DNA of 64,000 bases from assembly GCA_017854855.1 (NCBI GenBank), contig JAFMGZ010000005.1, forward strand, positions 59,279-123,278, given 5' to 3'. Of the stretch, positions 31,401-41,626 are shown in pieces. The translations under genes and the position numbers were made by a program. This stretch comes from Sulfitobacter sp. (GTDB taxonomy: Bacteria; Pseudomonadota; Alphaproteobacteria; Rhodobacterales; Rhodobacteraceae). Every line of letters starts with the position of its first letter. Position 1 is the first letter of the stretch. The notes under the pieces were generated by a model. The model saw only the letters and a program-made list of their open reading frames with translations, was not told the DNA's origin and searched no databases.

Positions 31401-32198
31401 ATGAACTACGAAAAGTTGGTGACTGTGATGCGCAAGCTATCCTTGCAAGCGGGTGACGCGATCATGACAGTCTACGGCCGCGACGATTTTGACGTCAAAT
31501 CAAAATCCGATGACAGCCCCGTGACCGCAGCGGATGAGGCGGCGGATTCGATCATCAGCGCGGGTTTGCGGGCAGCTTTTCCTGACGTGATGCTGGTGAC
31601 CGAAGAACAATCTGCCACGCATACAGCACGGGGTGACACATTCCTGATCGTTGATCCGCTGGATGGCACCAAGGAATTCATTCACAGGCGCGGCGATTTC
31701 ACGGTCAACATCGCCCTTGTCGAAAAGGGCGTGCCGACACGCGGTGTCGTCTATGCGCCCGCAAAGGGGCGGATGTTTTTCACCCAGGCCGATGGACAGT
31801 CGGTTGAGGAAACCGGCGATTTTGAAAAAGATACGGTTGGAACGGTCACGCCGATAAAGGCGGCGCGCGCCGACAATGCCGGCCTGATGGTTGTGGCATC
31901 GAAATCGCACCGGGATCAGGCGACAGACGACTACATTGGCAAATATCAGGTCCGCGACATGACCAGCGCGGGGTCATCGCTGAAGTTCTGTTTGGTGGCC
32001 ACGGGCGAGGCGGATCTATATCCGCGTCTTGGCCGGACGATGGAATGGGATACCGCTGCGGGACATGCTGTGTTGCTGGGGGCGGGGGGTGATGTTGTGC
32101 GCTTTGACGATCATAGTCCGCTGACCTATGGCAAAGCCGATTTTGCCAACCCTTTCTTTATTGCCTTGTCACCTGCTGTAGAATTGAAGCCTGCCTGA
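31401..32198 (+). CDS. cysQ: 3'(2'),5'-bisphosphate nucleotidase
   Basis: DDSPVTAADEAAD, VTEEQSA, IVDPLDGTKEFIHRRGDFTVNIALVEKG, EWDTAAGHAVLLGAGG; start chosen at MNYEKLVTVM. Confidence 0.9.
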   Translation: MNYEKLVTVMRKLSLQAGDAIMTVYGRDDFDVKSKSDDSPVTAADEAADSIISAGLRAAFPDVMLVTEEQSATHTARGDTFLIVDPLDGTKEFIHRRGDFTVNIALVEKGVPTRGVVYAPAKGRMFFTQADGQSVEETGDFEKDTVGTVTPIKAARADNAGLMVVASKSHRDQATDDYIGKYQVRDMTSAGSSLKFCLVATGEADLYPRLGRTMEWDTAAGHAVLLGAGGDVVRFDDHSPLTYGKADFANPFFIALSPAVELKPA

Positions 32199-32998
32199 TG
32201 TCTGTACTGATCGTGATACCCGCCCGCTATGCCTCCAGCCGCTATCCCGGCAAACCGCTGGCCGAACTCAAAGGAGCAAGCGGGGAATCCCGCAGCCTGA
32301 TTGAGCGGTCATGGCGTGCTGCCTGCGACGTCGGCGGCGTGGACCGCGTTGTGGTTGCCACCGACGATGACCGGATCCGTGATGCCGCAGAGGCCTTTGG
32401 TGCCGAGGTGGTGATGACATCAACCGACTGCGCCAATGGCACCGAACGCTGCGCTGAGGCGCATCAGGCGCTGGGCGGTGGATTTGATATCGTCGTGAAC
32501 CTGCAAGGCGATGCGCCCCTGACACCGCATTGGTTCGTGGAAAGCCTTGTTCAGGGTCTGAAAGATGCGCCCGAGGCCGAAATTGCGACACCGGTGTTGC
32601 GCTGTGATGGTGCGGCGCTGAACAGTCTTTTGGCGGATCGCAAGGCCGGTCGCGTGGGCGGCACGACGGCGGTTTTTGCCGTCGATCACCGTGCGCTTTA
32701 TTTCTCCAAGGAAGTCGTGCCTTTCACCTCACGCATCTATGCCCAAGAGGATGCGACCCCGGTTTTTCACCATGTCGGGGTTTATGCCTATAGGCCCGGT
32801 GCCCTGGCCGCCTATCCCTCCTGGCCCGTCGGGCCGCTGGAGCAGCTGGAGGGGCTTGAGCAATTGCGCTTTATGGAGAATGGCCGCGCTGTCTTATGTG
32901 TCGAGGTGGAGGCCAAGGGGCGCGAGTTCTGGGAGTTGAACAACCCCGAAGACGTGCCAAAGATCGAGGCCATGATGGCGAAAATGGGCCTTGCATGA
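32198..32998 (+). CDS. kdsB: 3-deoxy-manno-octulosonate cytidylyltransferase
   Basis: VIPARYASSRYPGKPLAEL, VVATDDDRIRDAAEAFGAEVVMTSTDCANGTERCAEA, NLQGDAPL. Confidence 0.93.
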   Translation: MSVLIVIPARYASSRYPGKPLAELKGASGESRSLIERSWRAACDVGGVDRVVVATDDDRIRDAAEAFGAEVVMTSTDCANGTERCAEAHQALGGGFDIVVNLQGDAPLTPHWFVESLVQGLKDAPEAEIATPVLRCDGAALNSLLADRKAGRVGGTTAVFAVDHRALYFSKEVVPFTSRIYAQEDATPVFHHVGVYAYRPGALAAYPSWPVGPLEQLEGLEQLRFMENGRAVLCVEVEAKGREFWELNNPEDVPKIEAMMAKMGLA

Positions 32999-34233
32999 CG
33001 GATCTGAGCGTCAGCGTTGTCGTGGTCAGCCGGGGGCGTCCCGATGCGCTGAGGCGATGTCTGCTGGGGCTGTCGCAGCTGCAATATTCCCAATTTGAGG
33101 TCGTCGTTGTGGCCGACCCTGCTGGTATCGCAGTGGCGGAAGCCCTGGCATTTGCGGATGCGCTGAAATTGATCCCCTTTGACAAGGCCAATATCTCTGC
33201 CGCGCGAAACCTGGGCATTGACCATGGGGCGGGCGAAGTCATTGCTTTCATTGATGATGATGCGGTGCCAGAGCCGCAATGGTTGCGCTATCTGGTGGCC
33301 CCGGCCCTGCAACGTGATGTGGCTGCGATGGGCGGCTTTGTCCGGGGGCGCAATGGTATTTCGTTTCAATGGAAGGCGCGCAGTCTGGATGGGTCAGGCC
33401 TGTCTGAACCACTAGAGGTCGATGACAGCCAGGCGACCGTTTTGCATCCCCCCAAGGGGCGGGCGGTCAAGACCGAAGGAACCAATATGGCGTTTCGACG
33501 GTCGGTCTTGGTTGAACTGGGCGGGTTTGACCCAGCGTTCCATTATTATCTGGATGAGACAGACCTGAACATGCGGCTTGCGCGTGCAGGCCATGCGACG
33601 GCGCTGGTTCCCTTGGCAGAGGTGCATCACGGTTTTGCGGCCAATGCCTTGCGGACAGCCGAAAGGGTGCCGCGTGACCTGTTTGATATCGGTGCCAGTT
33701 GGGCGGTGTTTCAGCGCAAACACATTCCCGAGGCAGAGCACGCCCCGCATTGGGAAGCCCGGCGGCATCATGAGCGGCAGCGGTTGTTGCGTCATATGGT
33801 GACCGGCGGGTTGGAGCCACGCGATGTCAGACGGCTGATGAAACGGCTGGATCAGGGGTATGTTGAGGGTCAGGACAGGGTGTTGACCGCTGCCAAACTG
33901 GCCAGCCATCCTTCGGCACCTTTCAAGGCCTTTCCTGCGCAAATGCGCCATTCGACAATAATCCTGTCGCGGCCGTCACATTTTTCAAAAGACATGGAAA
34001 ATGCGGCAGATAGGGTGAAAAAGGGTGAGATTGTCACCGTTTTGTCGCTTTCCCCCAGTGCTATCTACCATAAAGTGTTCTTTAACGAGTATGGAGTTTG
34101 GGTGCAGACCGGTGGGATGTTCGGTCGTTCGGACCGCAGCGCCCCGTTGTTTCGGCTGACGACAAGGTCAAGACGCGGGCAAAAGGAAGCGCGGCGCGTT
34201 GCAAGACAGCGTGGTTTGCGCCAAGACAAGTGA
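32995..34233 (+). CDS. Family 2 glycosyltransferase
   Basis: LSVSVVVVSRGRPDALRRCLLGL, ISAARNLGIDHGAGEVIAFIDDDAVPEPQWL; ATGA overlap with kdsB. Confidence 0.87.
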   Translation: MTDLSVSVVVVSRGRPDALRRCLLGLSQLQYSQFEVVVVADPAGIAVAEALAFADALKLIPFDKANISAARNLGIDHGAGEVIAFIDDDAVPEPQWLRYLVAPALQRDVAAMGGFVRGRNGISFQWKARSLDGSGLSEPLEVDDSQATVLHPPKGRAVKTEGTNMAFRRSVLVELGGFDPAFHYYLDETDLNMRLARAGHATALVPLAEVHHGFAANALRTAERVPRDLFDIGASWAVFQRKHIPEAEHAPHWEARRHHERQRLLRHMVTGGLEPRDVRRLMKRLDQGYVEGQDRVLTAAKLASHPSAPFKAFPAQMRHSTIILSRPSHFSKDMENAADRVKKGEIVTVLSLSPSAIYHKVFFNEYGVWVQTGGMFGRSDRSAPLFRLTTRSRRGQKEARRVARQRGLRQDK

Positions 34234-34324
34234 CCGATTGGGAAAGGGTGCTAATGTTTTGGGCATTGGCCACCGGATTGAAACAAGATGGCATAAGCCA
34301 CGACATAATTTTTTGAGGTAGAAG

Positions 34325-35212
34325 ATGCCTAAGAAGGTAACAAAAGCGATTTTTCCAGTAGCCGGAATGGGCACGCGGTTCTTACCGGCGACCAAATCGG
34401 TGCCCAAGGAAATCATGACCCTCGTGGACCGGCCCTTGATCCAATATGCGATCGACGAAGCCCGCGCCGCTGGGATCAAGGAATTCATATTTGTTACCTC
34501 GCGCGGCAAGGGTGCATTGGAAGACTATTTTGACCTGGCACCCCAGCTTGAGCAGGAATTGCGCAAAAAGAAAAAGACCGAGCTGCTGAAGATTTTGAAA
34601 TCCACCAATATGGAAAGCGGTGCGATTGCCTATATCCGTCAGCACAAGGCGCTGGGCCTTGGCCATGCGGTGTGGTGTGCGCGGCGCCTGATTGGCAACG
34701 AACCCTTTGCGGTGATCCTGCCCGATGACGTCATCGCGGCGGACAAGCCCTGCCTGCAGCAGATGGTTGAGGCCTATGCCGAGACGGGCGGCAATATGGT
34801 TGCGGCGATGGAAGTGGAACCGGAACGCGCGTCTTCCTACGGGATGTTGGATATCTGCGAAGAGAATGGCCAGCTGGTCAAAGTCAAAGGCATGGTTGAG
34901 AAACCAAAAGCGGAGGATGCGCCGTCAAACCTTGCGGTGATCGGGCGCTATATCCTGTCGCCCAGCGTGTTGCAGCACCTCAATCAGATCAAGACCGGCT
35001 CTGGCGGAGAGATTCAGCTGACCGACGCAATTGCCCGCGATATTGATGCCAAGAACAACGTGTTCGGTTTTCGGTTCAGCGGTCAGCGGTTTGATTGCGG
35101 TTCCAAGTCAGGTTTCTTGCAGGCGACGGTTTCCTTTGGTCTGTCGCGGGCTGAGTTGAAAGATGATCTGCGGGCCTATCTGCGCAGTATCAACTTGGAC
35201 GATGACGCCTGA
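34325..35212 (+). CDS. galU: UTP-glucose-1-phosphate uridylyltransferase
   Basis: KKVTKAIFPVAGMGTRFLPATKSVPKEIMTLVDRPLIQYAIDEA. Confidence 0.96.
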   Translation: MPKKVTKAIFPVAGMGTRFLPATKSVPKEIMTLVDRPLIQYAIDEARAAGIKEFIFVTSRGKGALEDYFDLAPQLEQELRKKKKTELLKILKSTNMESGAIAYIRQHKALGLGHAVWCARRLIGNEPFAVILPDDVIAADKPCLQQMVEAYAETGGNMVAAMEVEPERASSYGMLDICEENGQLVKVKGMVEKPKAEDAPSNLAVIGRYILSPSVLQHLNQIKTGSGGEIQLTDAIARDIDAKNNVFGFRFSGQRFDCGSKSGFLQATVSFGLSRAELKDDLRAYLRSINLDDDA

Positions 35213-35233
35213 TCAGGTTAGGTTGGTTTTACA

Positions 35234-36217
35234 ATGAACACTATCTTGGTCACTGGTGGCGCGGGCTATATCGGCTCGCATGCCTGCAAGGCGCTAAAGG
35301 CTGCCGGTTATGCGCCGGTGACCTATGACAACCTTGTGACGGGTTGGCAGGATGCCGTGAAATTCGGGCCGTTCGAACATGGCGACCTGCAGGATCGCGC
35401 CCGCCTGGATATGGTGTTTCAGAAACATAAACCCATCGCCGTCATGCATTTCGCCGCGCTGAGCCTGGTCGGGGAAAGCATGCAGGATCCTGGATTGTAC
35501 TGGCGCAACAATGTCGGCGGTTCATTGACCCTGATCGAGGCGGCAGTGGCGGCCGGTTGCCTGAACTTTGTGTTTTCATCGACCTGTGCCACCTATGGCG
35601 ATCAGGATAATGTGGTGCTGGACGAAAATTCTGCCCAGTATCCGATCAATGCCTATGGGGCCTCCAAGCGCGCGATTGAGGATATCTTGCGGGATTTCGA
35701 AGTTGCCCATGGTCTGCACCATGTCATTTTCCGCTATTTCAACGTGGCGGGTGCCGATCCTGAGGGTGAAGTGGGTGAATTTCACCGGCCAGAGACACAT
35801 TTGGTGCCATTGATGCTGGATGCGCTGGATGGCAAGCGCGATGCGCTGACGATCTTTGGGACAGATTACGATACACCCGATGGCACCTGTATCAGGGATT
35901 ATGTGCATGTCTGCGATCTGGTGGATGCCCATGTGCTGGGGCTGCACTGGTTGCGTGATGACAAAGGCAGCCGGGTGTTCAACCTGGGCACGGGTACCGG
36001 ATTTTCGGTGCAGGAAGTGCTGGATCAAAGCCATTCGGTCACCAACCGTGCCGTGCCCTGTACCGAAGGGCCACGTCGGCCGGGGGATTGCACCAAGCTG
36101 GTTTCAGGATCGCAGCGCGCCAAGGATGAACTGGGCTGGACCCCCAACAGATCGACCATGAAACAGATGATCACCGATGCATGGAGATGGCACCAGACGG
36201 GCCATTACGATCGCTGA
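35234..36217 (+). CDS. galE: UDP-glucose 4-epimerase
   Basis: ILVTGGAGYIGSHACKALK, YGASKRAIEDIL, YFNVAGADPEGEVGE. Confidence 0.96.
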   Translation: MNTILVTGGAGYIGSHACKALKAAGYAPVTYDNLVTGWQDAVKFGPFEHGDLQDRARLDMVFQKHKPIAVMHFAALSLVGESMQDPGLYWRNNVGGSLTLIEAAVAAGCLNFVFSSTCATYGDQDNVVLDENSAQYPINAYGASKRAIEDILRDFEVAHGLHHVIFRYFNVAGADPEGEVGEFHRPETHLVPLMLDALDGKRDALTIFGTDYDTPDGTCIRDYVHVCDLVDAHVLGLHWLRDDKGSRVFNLGTGTGFSVQEVLDQSHSVTNRAVPCTEGPRRPGDCTKLVSGSQRAKDELGWTPNRSTMKQMITDAWRWHQTGHYDR

Positions 36218-36218
36218 T

Positions 36219-37415
36219 ATGACGCGGGCAAGGCTGCTTGATCTGACAAGGAGCCTGCGCCGCGTGGGGCGTGTTGCCACGGGTGTGGACCGGGTTGAAC
36301 GCGCCTATCTGGATCGCTTTGTCAGGGATGACCTGCCTGCTTTTGGCCTGATCCGGACCGCCTTTGGGTATGTATTGCTGGACAAGGATGGCATGCGCGG
36401 GCTTGCCGACCGGCTGTCCGGTGTTCAGGGCTGGGGCGCGCCTGATCTGATCTCGCGGTTGCCCAGAGGCCGCAGCCGGACATTGATGCAGGCCGAAGCG
36501 GATGTGCGCAGGATGGCGCGGGCCCGCTGTCTGGCGGGGGGATTACGCCGGATGCTGACGCGGCAATTGCCTGCGGGGTTTACCTATTTCAACACGGGCC
36601 ACAGCAATCTGACAGACCGGGTTTTGGGCGGCGTCAAATCGGCCGGTGGCATTGTGCAGGCGCTTGTTCATGATGTGATACCGCTGGAATACCCTGACTA
36701 CCAAAGACCCGGAACAGTCGGACCCTTTGGGGAGAAACTGAAACGGGTCAGCCGGATGGCCGACCGGGTGATCTATAATTCGAATGACACCCGCCAAAGG
36801 ACAGAGGCGTTCATGCACGAATGGGGCAGGGTGCCCCCAGCCATTGTTGCGCATCTGGGAACAATCAAGCCTGTTGCCGATCGCAGTGAGCTGCCTGCCG
36901 GGCTGCCGCCTGCCAGACCCTATTTCGTTGTTGTCGGCACCATTGAGCCGCGAAAGAACCACGGTTTCCTGTTGGATTTATGGCAAGAAATGGGGCCGTT
37001 GGCACCGCCGTTGCTGATCTGTGGCAGCAGAGGTTGGAATAATGACACCGTTTTTTCAAGGCTGGATGCCTTGCCGGCGGACAGCCCCATTCAAGAGATT
37101 TCCGGCCTCACGGATGCGGCGCTTGCCGCGCTGGTGCAGGGCAGTGCGGGCTCTCTTTTTCCGAGTCACGCCGAGGGTTTTGGTTTGCCTCCGGTTGAGG
37201 CGCTGAGCCTCGGAGCGCGTGTTTTGTGCAACGATATTGCTGTCTTGCGGGAAATTCTTCAAGGATACCCAACATTTACCCCTGTTTTTGAACGTGAAAA
37301 GTGGCTAGATACAATCAAGAATTGGGAAAAAACGCCGCCGGATGCGGATCAAGCCAACGGTTTTGAAGGCCCGACATGGGCAGATCATTTCAATACTGTG
37401 TTAGGGTTAACTTGA
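36219..37415 (+). CDS. Family 1/4 glycosyltransferase
   Basis: YFVVVGTIEPRKNHGFLLDLWQEM, SLFPSHAEGFGLPPVEALSLGARVLCNDIAVLREIL; start at MTRARLLDL. Confidence 0.88.
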   Translation: MTRARLLDLTRSLRRVGRVATGVDRVERAYLDRFVRDDLPAFGLIRTAFGYVLLDKDGMRGLADRLSGVQGWGAPDLISRLPRGRSRTLMQAEADVRRMARARCLAGGLRRMLTRQLPAGFTYFNTGHSNLTDRVLGGVKSAGGIVQALVHDVIPLEYPDYQRPGTVGPFGEKLKRVSRMADRVIYNSNDTRQRTEAFMHEWGRVPPAIVAHLGTIKPVADRSELPAGLPPARPYFVVVGTIEPRKNHGFLLDLWQEMGPLAPPLLICGSRGWNNDTVFSRLDALPADSPIQEISGLTDAALAALVQGSAGSLFPSHAEGFGLPPVEALSLGARVLCNDIAVLREILQGYPTFTPVFEREKWLDTIKNWEKTPPDADQANGFEGPTWADHFNTVLGLT

Positions 37416-37461
37416 TACTGCGGAAACAGAGTGGCGTGTTCCCGAAGAATATAGGTGGTGT

Positions 37462-38472
37462 TTGGGCATATTTCGGTCATACGGGCTGAGGCTTCAACGC
37501 AAGCGATGGCGTCTTCGTGCAAACCTGAAACGCCGGGAGCTGAAGCGCGTTGTGGATCGGACGGATCAAATCCGTGCCGATGACCTATTGCTGTTCTGTA
37601 CCCAGCGGAACGAACGCATCCGCCTGCCCTATTTTCTGGATTACTATCGGAAAATGGGCATCTGCCATTTCTTTTTCGTGGACAATGACAGTGATGACGG
37701 GTCGCTTGATTATCTGGCAGAGCAGCCTGATGTCTCTGTCTGGCACACCAAGGCCAGCTATAAACGGTCGCGGTTCGGTGTTGACTGGCTGAACAGTCTA
37801 CAGATGCGATACGCCCATGGGCATTGGGTGCTGACCGTTGATCCTGATGAGTTTCTGGTTTTCCCCTTTTGTGACACGCGGCCCCTGCGCGCCTTGACGG
37901 ATTGGCTGGATGCCTCTTCGATCAAATCCTTTTCGGCGATGTTGCTGGACATGTATCCCAAAGGGAGGTTGGATGATCAGCCCTATCAGGCCGGTCAGGA
38001 CCCGATGGAAATTGCCTGCTGGTTTGACAGCGGCAATTATACAATCTCGCCCAATCCGCAGTTCACCAACCTTTGGATACAGGGTGGCCCCCGTGCGCGG
38101 GTGTTTTTTGCCGATGCGCCCGCCAAGGCACCAGCGCTGAACAAGGTTCCCTTGGTCAAATGGGACAAGCGATACGTTTATGTCAGTTCAACCCATATGC
38201 TGCTGCCCCGTGGTCTGAACCAGGTCTATGATCAATGGGGCGGCGAAAAAGCATCCGGCGTTCTGCTGCACGCGAAATTCATTGATACCTTCGGTGCCAA
38301 GGCCAAGGAGGAATTGGAACGCAATCAGCATTACGCGGGGTCGGTCGAATACAAGGCCTATGCGGCGCAGATGAATGACGATCCGCAGCTTTGGTGCAAA
38401 TGGTCAGAGCGGTATATCAACTGGCGCCAGCTTGAGATCCTGGGACTGATGTCCAAAGGAAACTGGGCATGA
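37462..38472 (+). CDS. Family 2-like glycosyltransferase (Glyco_tranf_2_4 type), TTG start
   Basis: CTQRNERIRLPYFLDYYRKMGICHFFFVDNDSDDGSLDYL, VDPDEFLVFP. Confidence 0.82.
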   Translation: MGIFRSYGLRLQRKRWRLRANLKRRELKRVVDRTDQIRADDLLLFCTQRNERIRLPYFLDYYRKMGICHFFFVDNDSDDGSLDYLAEQPDVSVWHTKASYKRSRFGVDWLNSLQMRYAHGHWVLTVDPDEFLVFPFCDTRPLRALTDWLDASSIKSFSAMLLDMYPKGRLDDQPYQAGQDPMEIACWFDSGNYTISPNPQFTNLWIQGGPRARVFFADAPAKAPALNKVPLVKWDKRYVYVSSTHMLLPRGLNQVYDQWGGEKASGVLLHAKFIDTFGAKAKEELERNQHYAGSVEYKAYAAQMNDDPQLWCKWSERYINWRQLEILGLMSKGNWA

Positions 38473-40178
38473 AACAAAGACACGCAGTCGGGGTCGTCAT
38501 GCTGGTCCATACCGCGCTGGGACGTGCCGAACAGGTTGCGCGCCATTGGTCGAACGCAGGCTGCCCGGTTGTGATCCATGTGGATAAATTTGTCCCAAGG
38601 CGGACCTATGATGCCTTTGTCGCCTCGCTTGCCGATTTGCCGGATGTGCGGTTCAGCAGCCGTTTTCGGTGCGAATGGGGGACCTGGGGCATTGTTGAGG
38701 CAACCCAGGCCGCAGCAGAGTTGATGCTGGCCAACTACCGTGACTTGCAGCATGTCTATCTGGCCTCTGGGTCCTGCCTGCCCCTGCGGCCTGTGAATGA
38801 GTTGATTGATTATCTGGAGGCCCGCCCCCAGACCGATTTCATCGAAAGCGCCACGACATCCGAAGTGCCATGGACGGTGGGCGGTCTGGATGCAGAGCGC
38901 TTTACCCTGCGGTTTCCGGTCTCGTGGAAAAAGAACCGTCACCTGTTTGATTTCTGCGTCAAGGTCCAGCGTACCCTGCGGCTGAAGCGGAAGATGCCCA
39001 ATGGCATCATTCCACATATGGGGTCGCAGTGGTGGTGCCTGTCGCGCAGGACGCTGACGGCGATCCTGCAAGATCCCGAACGGCCGACCTATGACCGTTT
39101 CTTTCGCCAGGTGTGGATCCCTGATGAATCATATTTCCAGACGCTGGCACGCCAATATTCAAGCAATATCGAAAGCCGTTCTCTGACCCTTTCCAAATTC
39201 GATTTCCAAGGCAAGCCGCATATTTTCTATGATGACCACCTGCAACTGCTGCGCCGTTCCGATTGTTTTGTCGCCCGCAAGATCTGGCCGTTTGCGGATC
39301 GGCTGTATGAGGCGTTCCTGACCGATGCAGCCGGTGCCATGAAACGGACAGAGCCGAACCCCGGCAAGATTGACCGCATATTTTCCAAGGCGGTTGAACG
39401 CCGGACGCGGGGCCGGTCTGGCCTGTATATGCAAAGCCGCTTTCCAAATGAGGATTGGGAAAACGGTGTGACCGCCTCTGCCTATTCAGTGTTTCAGGGG
39501 TTTTCAGAACTGTTTGAGAATTTCGGCCCCTGGCTGTCCTCTGCGACGGGTGCGCGGGTGCATGGTCATATCTTTGCCAAAGACCGGGTGGAATACGCCG
39601 ACGGGCAAACCGCGATGAATGGTGCATTGTCAGACAGCGCGATATTGCGCGACTATAACGCCAAGGCGTTTCTGACCAATCTGATCTGGAACACGCGTGG
39701 CGAACGACAGTGTTTCCAGTTCGGGCCGAACGACAATCAAGACATCTGCTGGCGGATTGCGAAAGACCCCAATGCGCAGGTGTCTGTCATCACCGGGGCC
39801 TGGGCTGTGCCCTTGTTCCGATCCAACCTTGATTTCGCTGAAATTCGCAGCATAGCGGCCAAATTGCAAAAGATCGAAAGCGATCATATGGATATTCTAC
39901 GCTCGCCCCAGGCCAAGGCACGGGTGCGGATCTGGACGATGGCGGAATTCATCGAAGCGCCGATGGAACCGTTGCAGGGCATCCTAGATGAGATCGGTCG
40001 CACCAAGCTGCGCCGTTTGTCAGAGGCACCCAAAATGGTTGATCTGGCGGGTTTCGGGCAATTCCTGCAGAACCTGAAAAATCAGGGCATGCACCCCTAT
40101 CTGATGGGCGACTTCCCCGTTGAAACAGCGATGAACGGATCGCCAAAACCCGAACGCAAACCCTATCTGGTGCAATAG
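38469..40178 (+). CDS. Core-2/I-branching (GT14)-like glycosyltransferase with large C-terminal domain of unknown function
   Basis: VMLVHTALGRAEQVARHWSNAGCPVVIHVDK, YLASGSCLPLRPVNELIDYL, GSQWWCLSRRTL, WIPDESYFQTL. Confidence 0.8.
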   Translation: MKQRHAVGVVMLVHTALGRAEQVARHWSNAGCPVVIHVDKFVPRRTYDAFVASLADLPDVRFSSRFRCEWGTWGIVEATQAAAELMLANYRDLQHVYLASGSCLPLRPVNELIDYLEARPQTDFIESATTSEVPWTVGGLDAERFTLRFPVSWKKNRHLFDFCVKVQRTLRLKRKMPNGIIPHMGSQWWCLSRRTLTAILQDPERPTYDRFFRQVWIPDESYFQTLARQYSSNIESRSLTLSKFDFQGKPHIFYDDHLQLLRRSDCFVARKIWPFADRLYEAFLTDAAGAMKRTEPNPGKIDRIFSKAVERRTRGRSGLYMQSRFPNEDWENGVTASAYSVFQGFSELFENFGPWLSSATGARVHGHIFAKDRVEYADGQTAMNGALSDSAILRDYNAKAFLTNLIWNTRGERQCFQFGPNDNQDICWRIAKDPNAQVSVITGAWAVPLFRSNLDFAEIRSIAAKLQKIESDHMDILRSPQAKARVRIWTMAEFIEAPMEPLQGILDEIGRTKLRRLSEAPKMVDLAGFGQFLQNLKNQGMHPYLMGDFPVETAMNGSPKPERKPYLVQ

Positions 40179-40181
40179 ATA

Positions 40182-41612
40182 ATGGCAGGCAAATTTCAAA
40201 GTTTCGTAGTTTTTGCCGAGATGCGGACCGGGTCCAATTTTCTGGAGGCGAACCTGAATGCCTTTGAGGGGATCCGCTGTCATGGTGAGGCGTTCAATCC
40301 GCATTTTATCGGTTATCCCAGCAATGAACCGATCCTTGGCGTTGATCTGGACACCCGCGATGCAGACCCAGCCGTGCTTTTGGCTGCGATCCGTAGCAAC
40401 AGTACACAGCTGAATGGGTTTCGCTATTTCCACGACCACGACCCAAGGGTTCTGGACAAGATCATCGAGGATCAGACCTGCGCCAAGATTGTCCTGACCC
40501 GTAACCCCGTTGAAAGCTATGTCAGCTGGAAGATCGCGCAGGAAACCGGGCAATGGAAGCTGACCGATGTCAAAGCCCATAAGCCGGGGCAGGCCCAGTT
40601 TGATCCGGACGAATTCGCCGCCCACCTTGAGGCGCTGCAGGAATTTCAGATCACCTTGTTGAACCGTTTGCAGACGGCAGGACAGACTGCATTCTATGTT
40701 GCTTATGAGGACCTGCAAAGCGTTGAGGTGATGAATGGGCTGGCCCGATATCTGGGTGTGGATGAGGCATTGGAAGGGCTGGACAAGAAGCTCAAGAAAC
40801 AGAACCCCAGCCCGATTGCGTCCAAGGTGCGCAATTATGACGAGATGCTGCAGGCGCTGTCGCAATTGGACCGTTTTGATTTGACGCGCACCCCGACTTT
40901 CGAACCCCGTCGGGGGCCGAATGTGCCGTCCTATGTGGCCGCAGCACAGAGCGCGTTGTTGTACCTGCCCCTGCGCAGTGGACCGCAGCAGCAGGTGATC
41001 CGCTGGCTTGCCGCGCTGGATGGCGGCGGGCGGGGTGATCTGCGCATGAAAATGACCCAAAAGGATTTGCGCCACTGGAAGCGGAAACATCCCGGCCACC
41101 GCAGCTTTACCGTGCTGCGCCACCCGGCACAGCGGGCCCATGACGCATTTTGCAGGCATATCCTGCCGGTCGACAAAGGCAGCTATGTCCAACTGCGCAA
41201 GACCATGATCCGCCGCTATCAGATGCCCTTGCCGGAAAATGGTCCGGATCAATCCTATGATGTTGCGGCACATCGCACCGCCTTTGTTGCCTTTTTGCGG
41301 TTTCTCAAGGGGAACCTGGCGGGCCAGACAGCGATCCGTGTTGATGCGGCATGGTGCACGCAGGCGCAGGCCATCATGGGATTTGGTGAATTCTGCCCAC
41401 CAGACCGGATCATCAGAGAGGATGATTTGGCCCATGAACTGGCTGATCTGGCCAAGGCGGTCGGCAAAACAGATGTGCCTGCAGTGCCCGCCGCCATCCC
41501 GGACCAGCCCTTTGGTCTGCAAGACATCTACGATGACGAGATCGAAGATCTGGTGGCGGATGCCTACCAGCGCGACTATGTCATGTTTGGATTTTCACGC
41601 TGGAAACCGTGA
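40182..41612 (+). CDS. Sulfotransferase family protein (Stf0/NodH-like N-terminus plus second sulfotransferase-like half)
   Basis: N-terminal FAEMRTGSNFLEANLNAFEGIRCHGEAFNP, KIVLTRNPVESYVSW; C-terminal FTVLRHPAQRAHDAFCRHI...YQRDYVMFGFSRW. Confidence 0.75.
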   Translation: MAGKFQSFVVFAEMRTGSNFLEANLNAFEGIRCHGEAFNPHFIGYPSNEPILGVDLDTRDADPAVLLAAIRSNSTQLNGFRYFHDHDPRVLDKIIEDQTCAKIVLTRNPVESYVSWKIAQETGQWKLTDVKAHKPGQAQFDPDEFAAHLEALQEFQITLLNRLQTAGQTAFYVAYEDLQSVEVMNGLARYLGVDEALEGLDKKLKKQNPSPIASKVRNYDEMLQALSQLDRFDLTRTPTFEPRRGPNVPSYVAAAQSALLYLPLRSGPQQQVIRWLAALDGGGRGDLRMKMTQKDLRHWKRKHPGHRSFTVLRHPAQRAHDAFCRHILPVDKGSYVQLRKTMIRRYQMPLPENGPDQSYDVAAHRTAFVAFLRFLKGNLAGQTAIRVDAAWCTQAQAIMGFGEFCPPDRIIREDDLAHELADLAKAVGKTDVPAVPAAIPDQPFGLQDIYDDEIEDLVADAYQRDYVMFGFSRWKP

Positions 41613-41626
41613 CAACGTCACTGTGA

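Noticed and set aside
40020-41522. 500-aa antisense ORF over the sulfotransferase-like gene
   Set aside because: Opposite strand has clear family motifs and gene-to-gene coupling; the antisense translation has no recognisable motif
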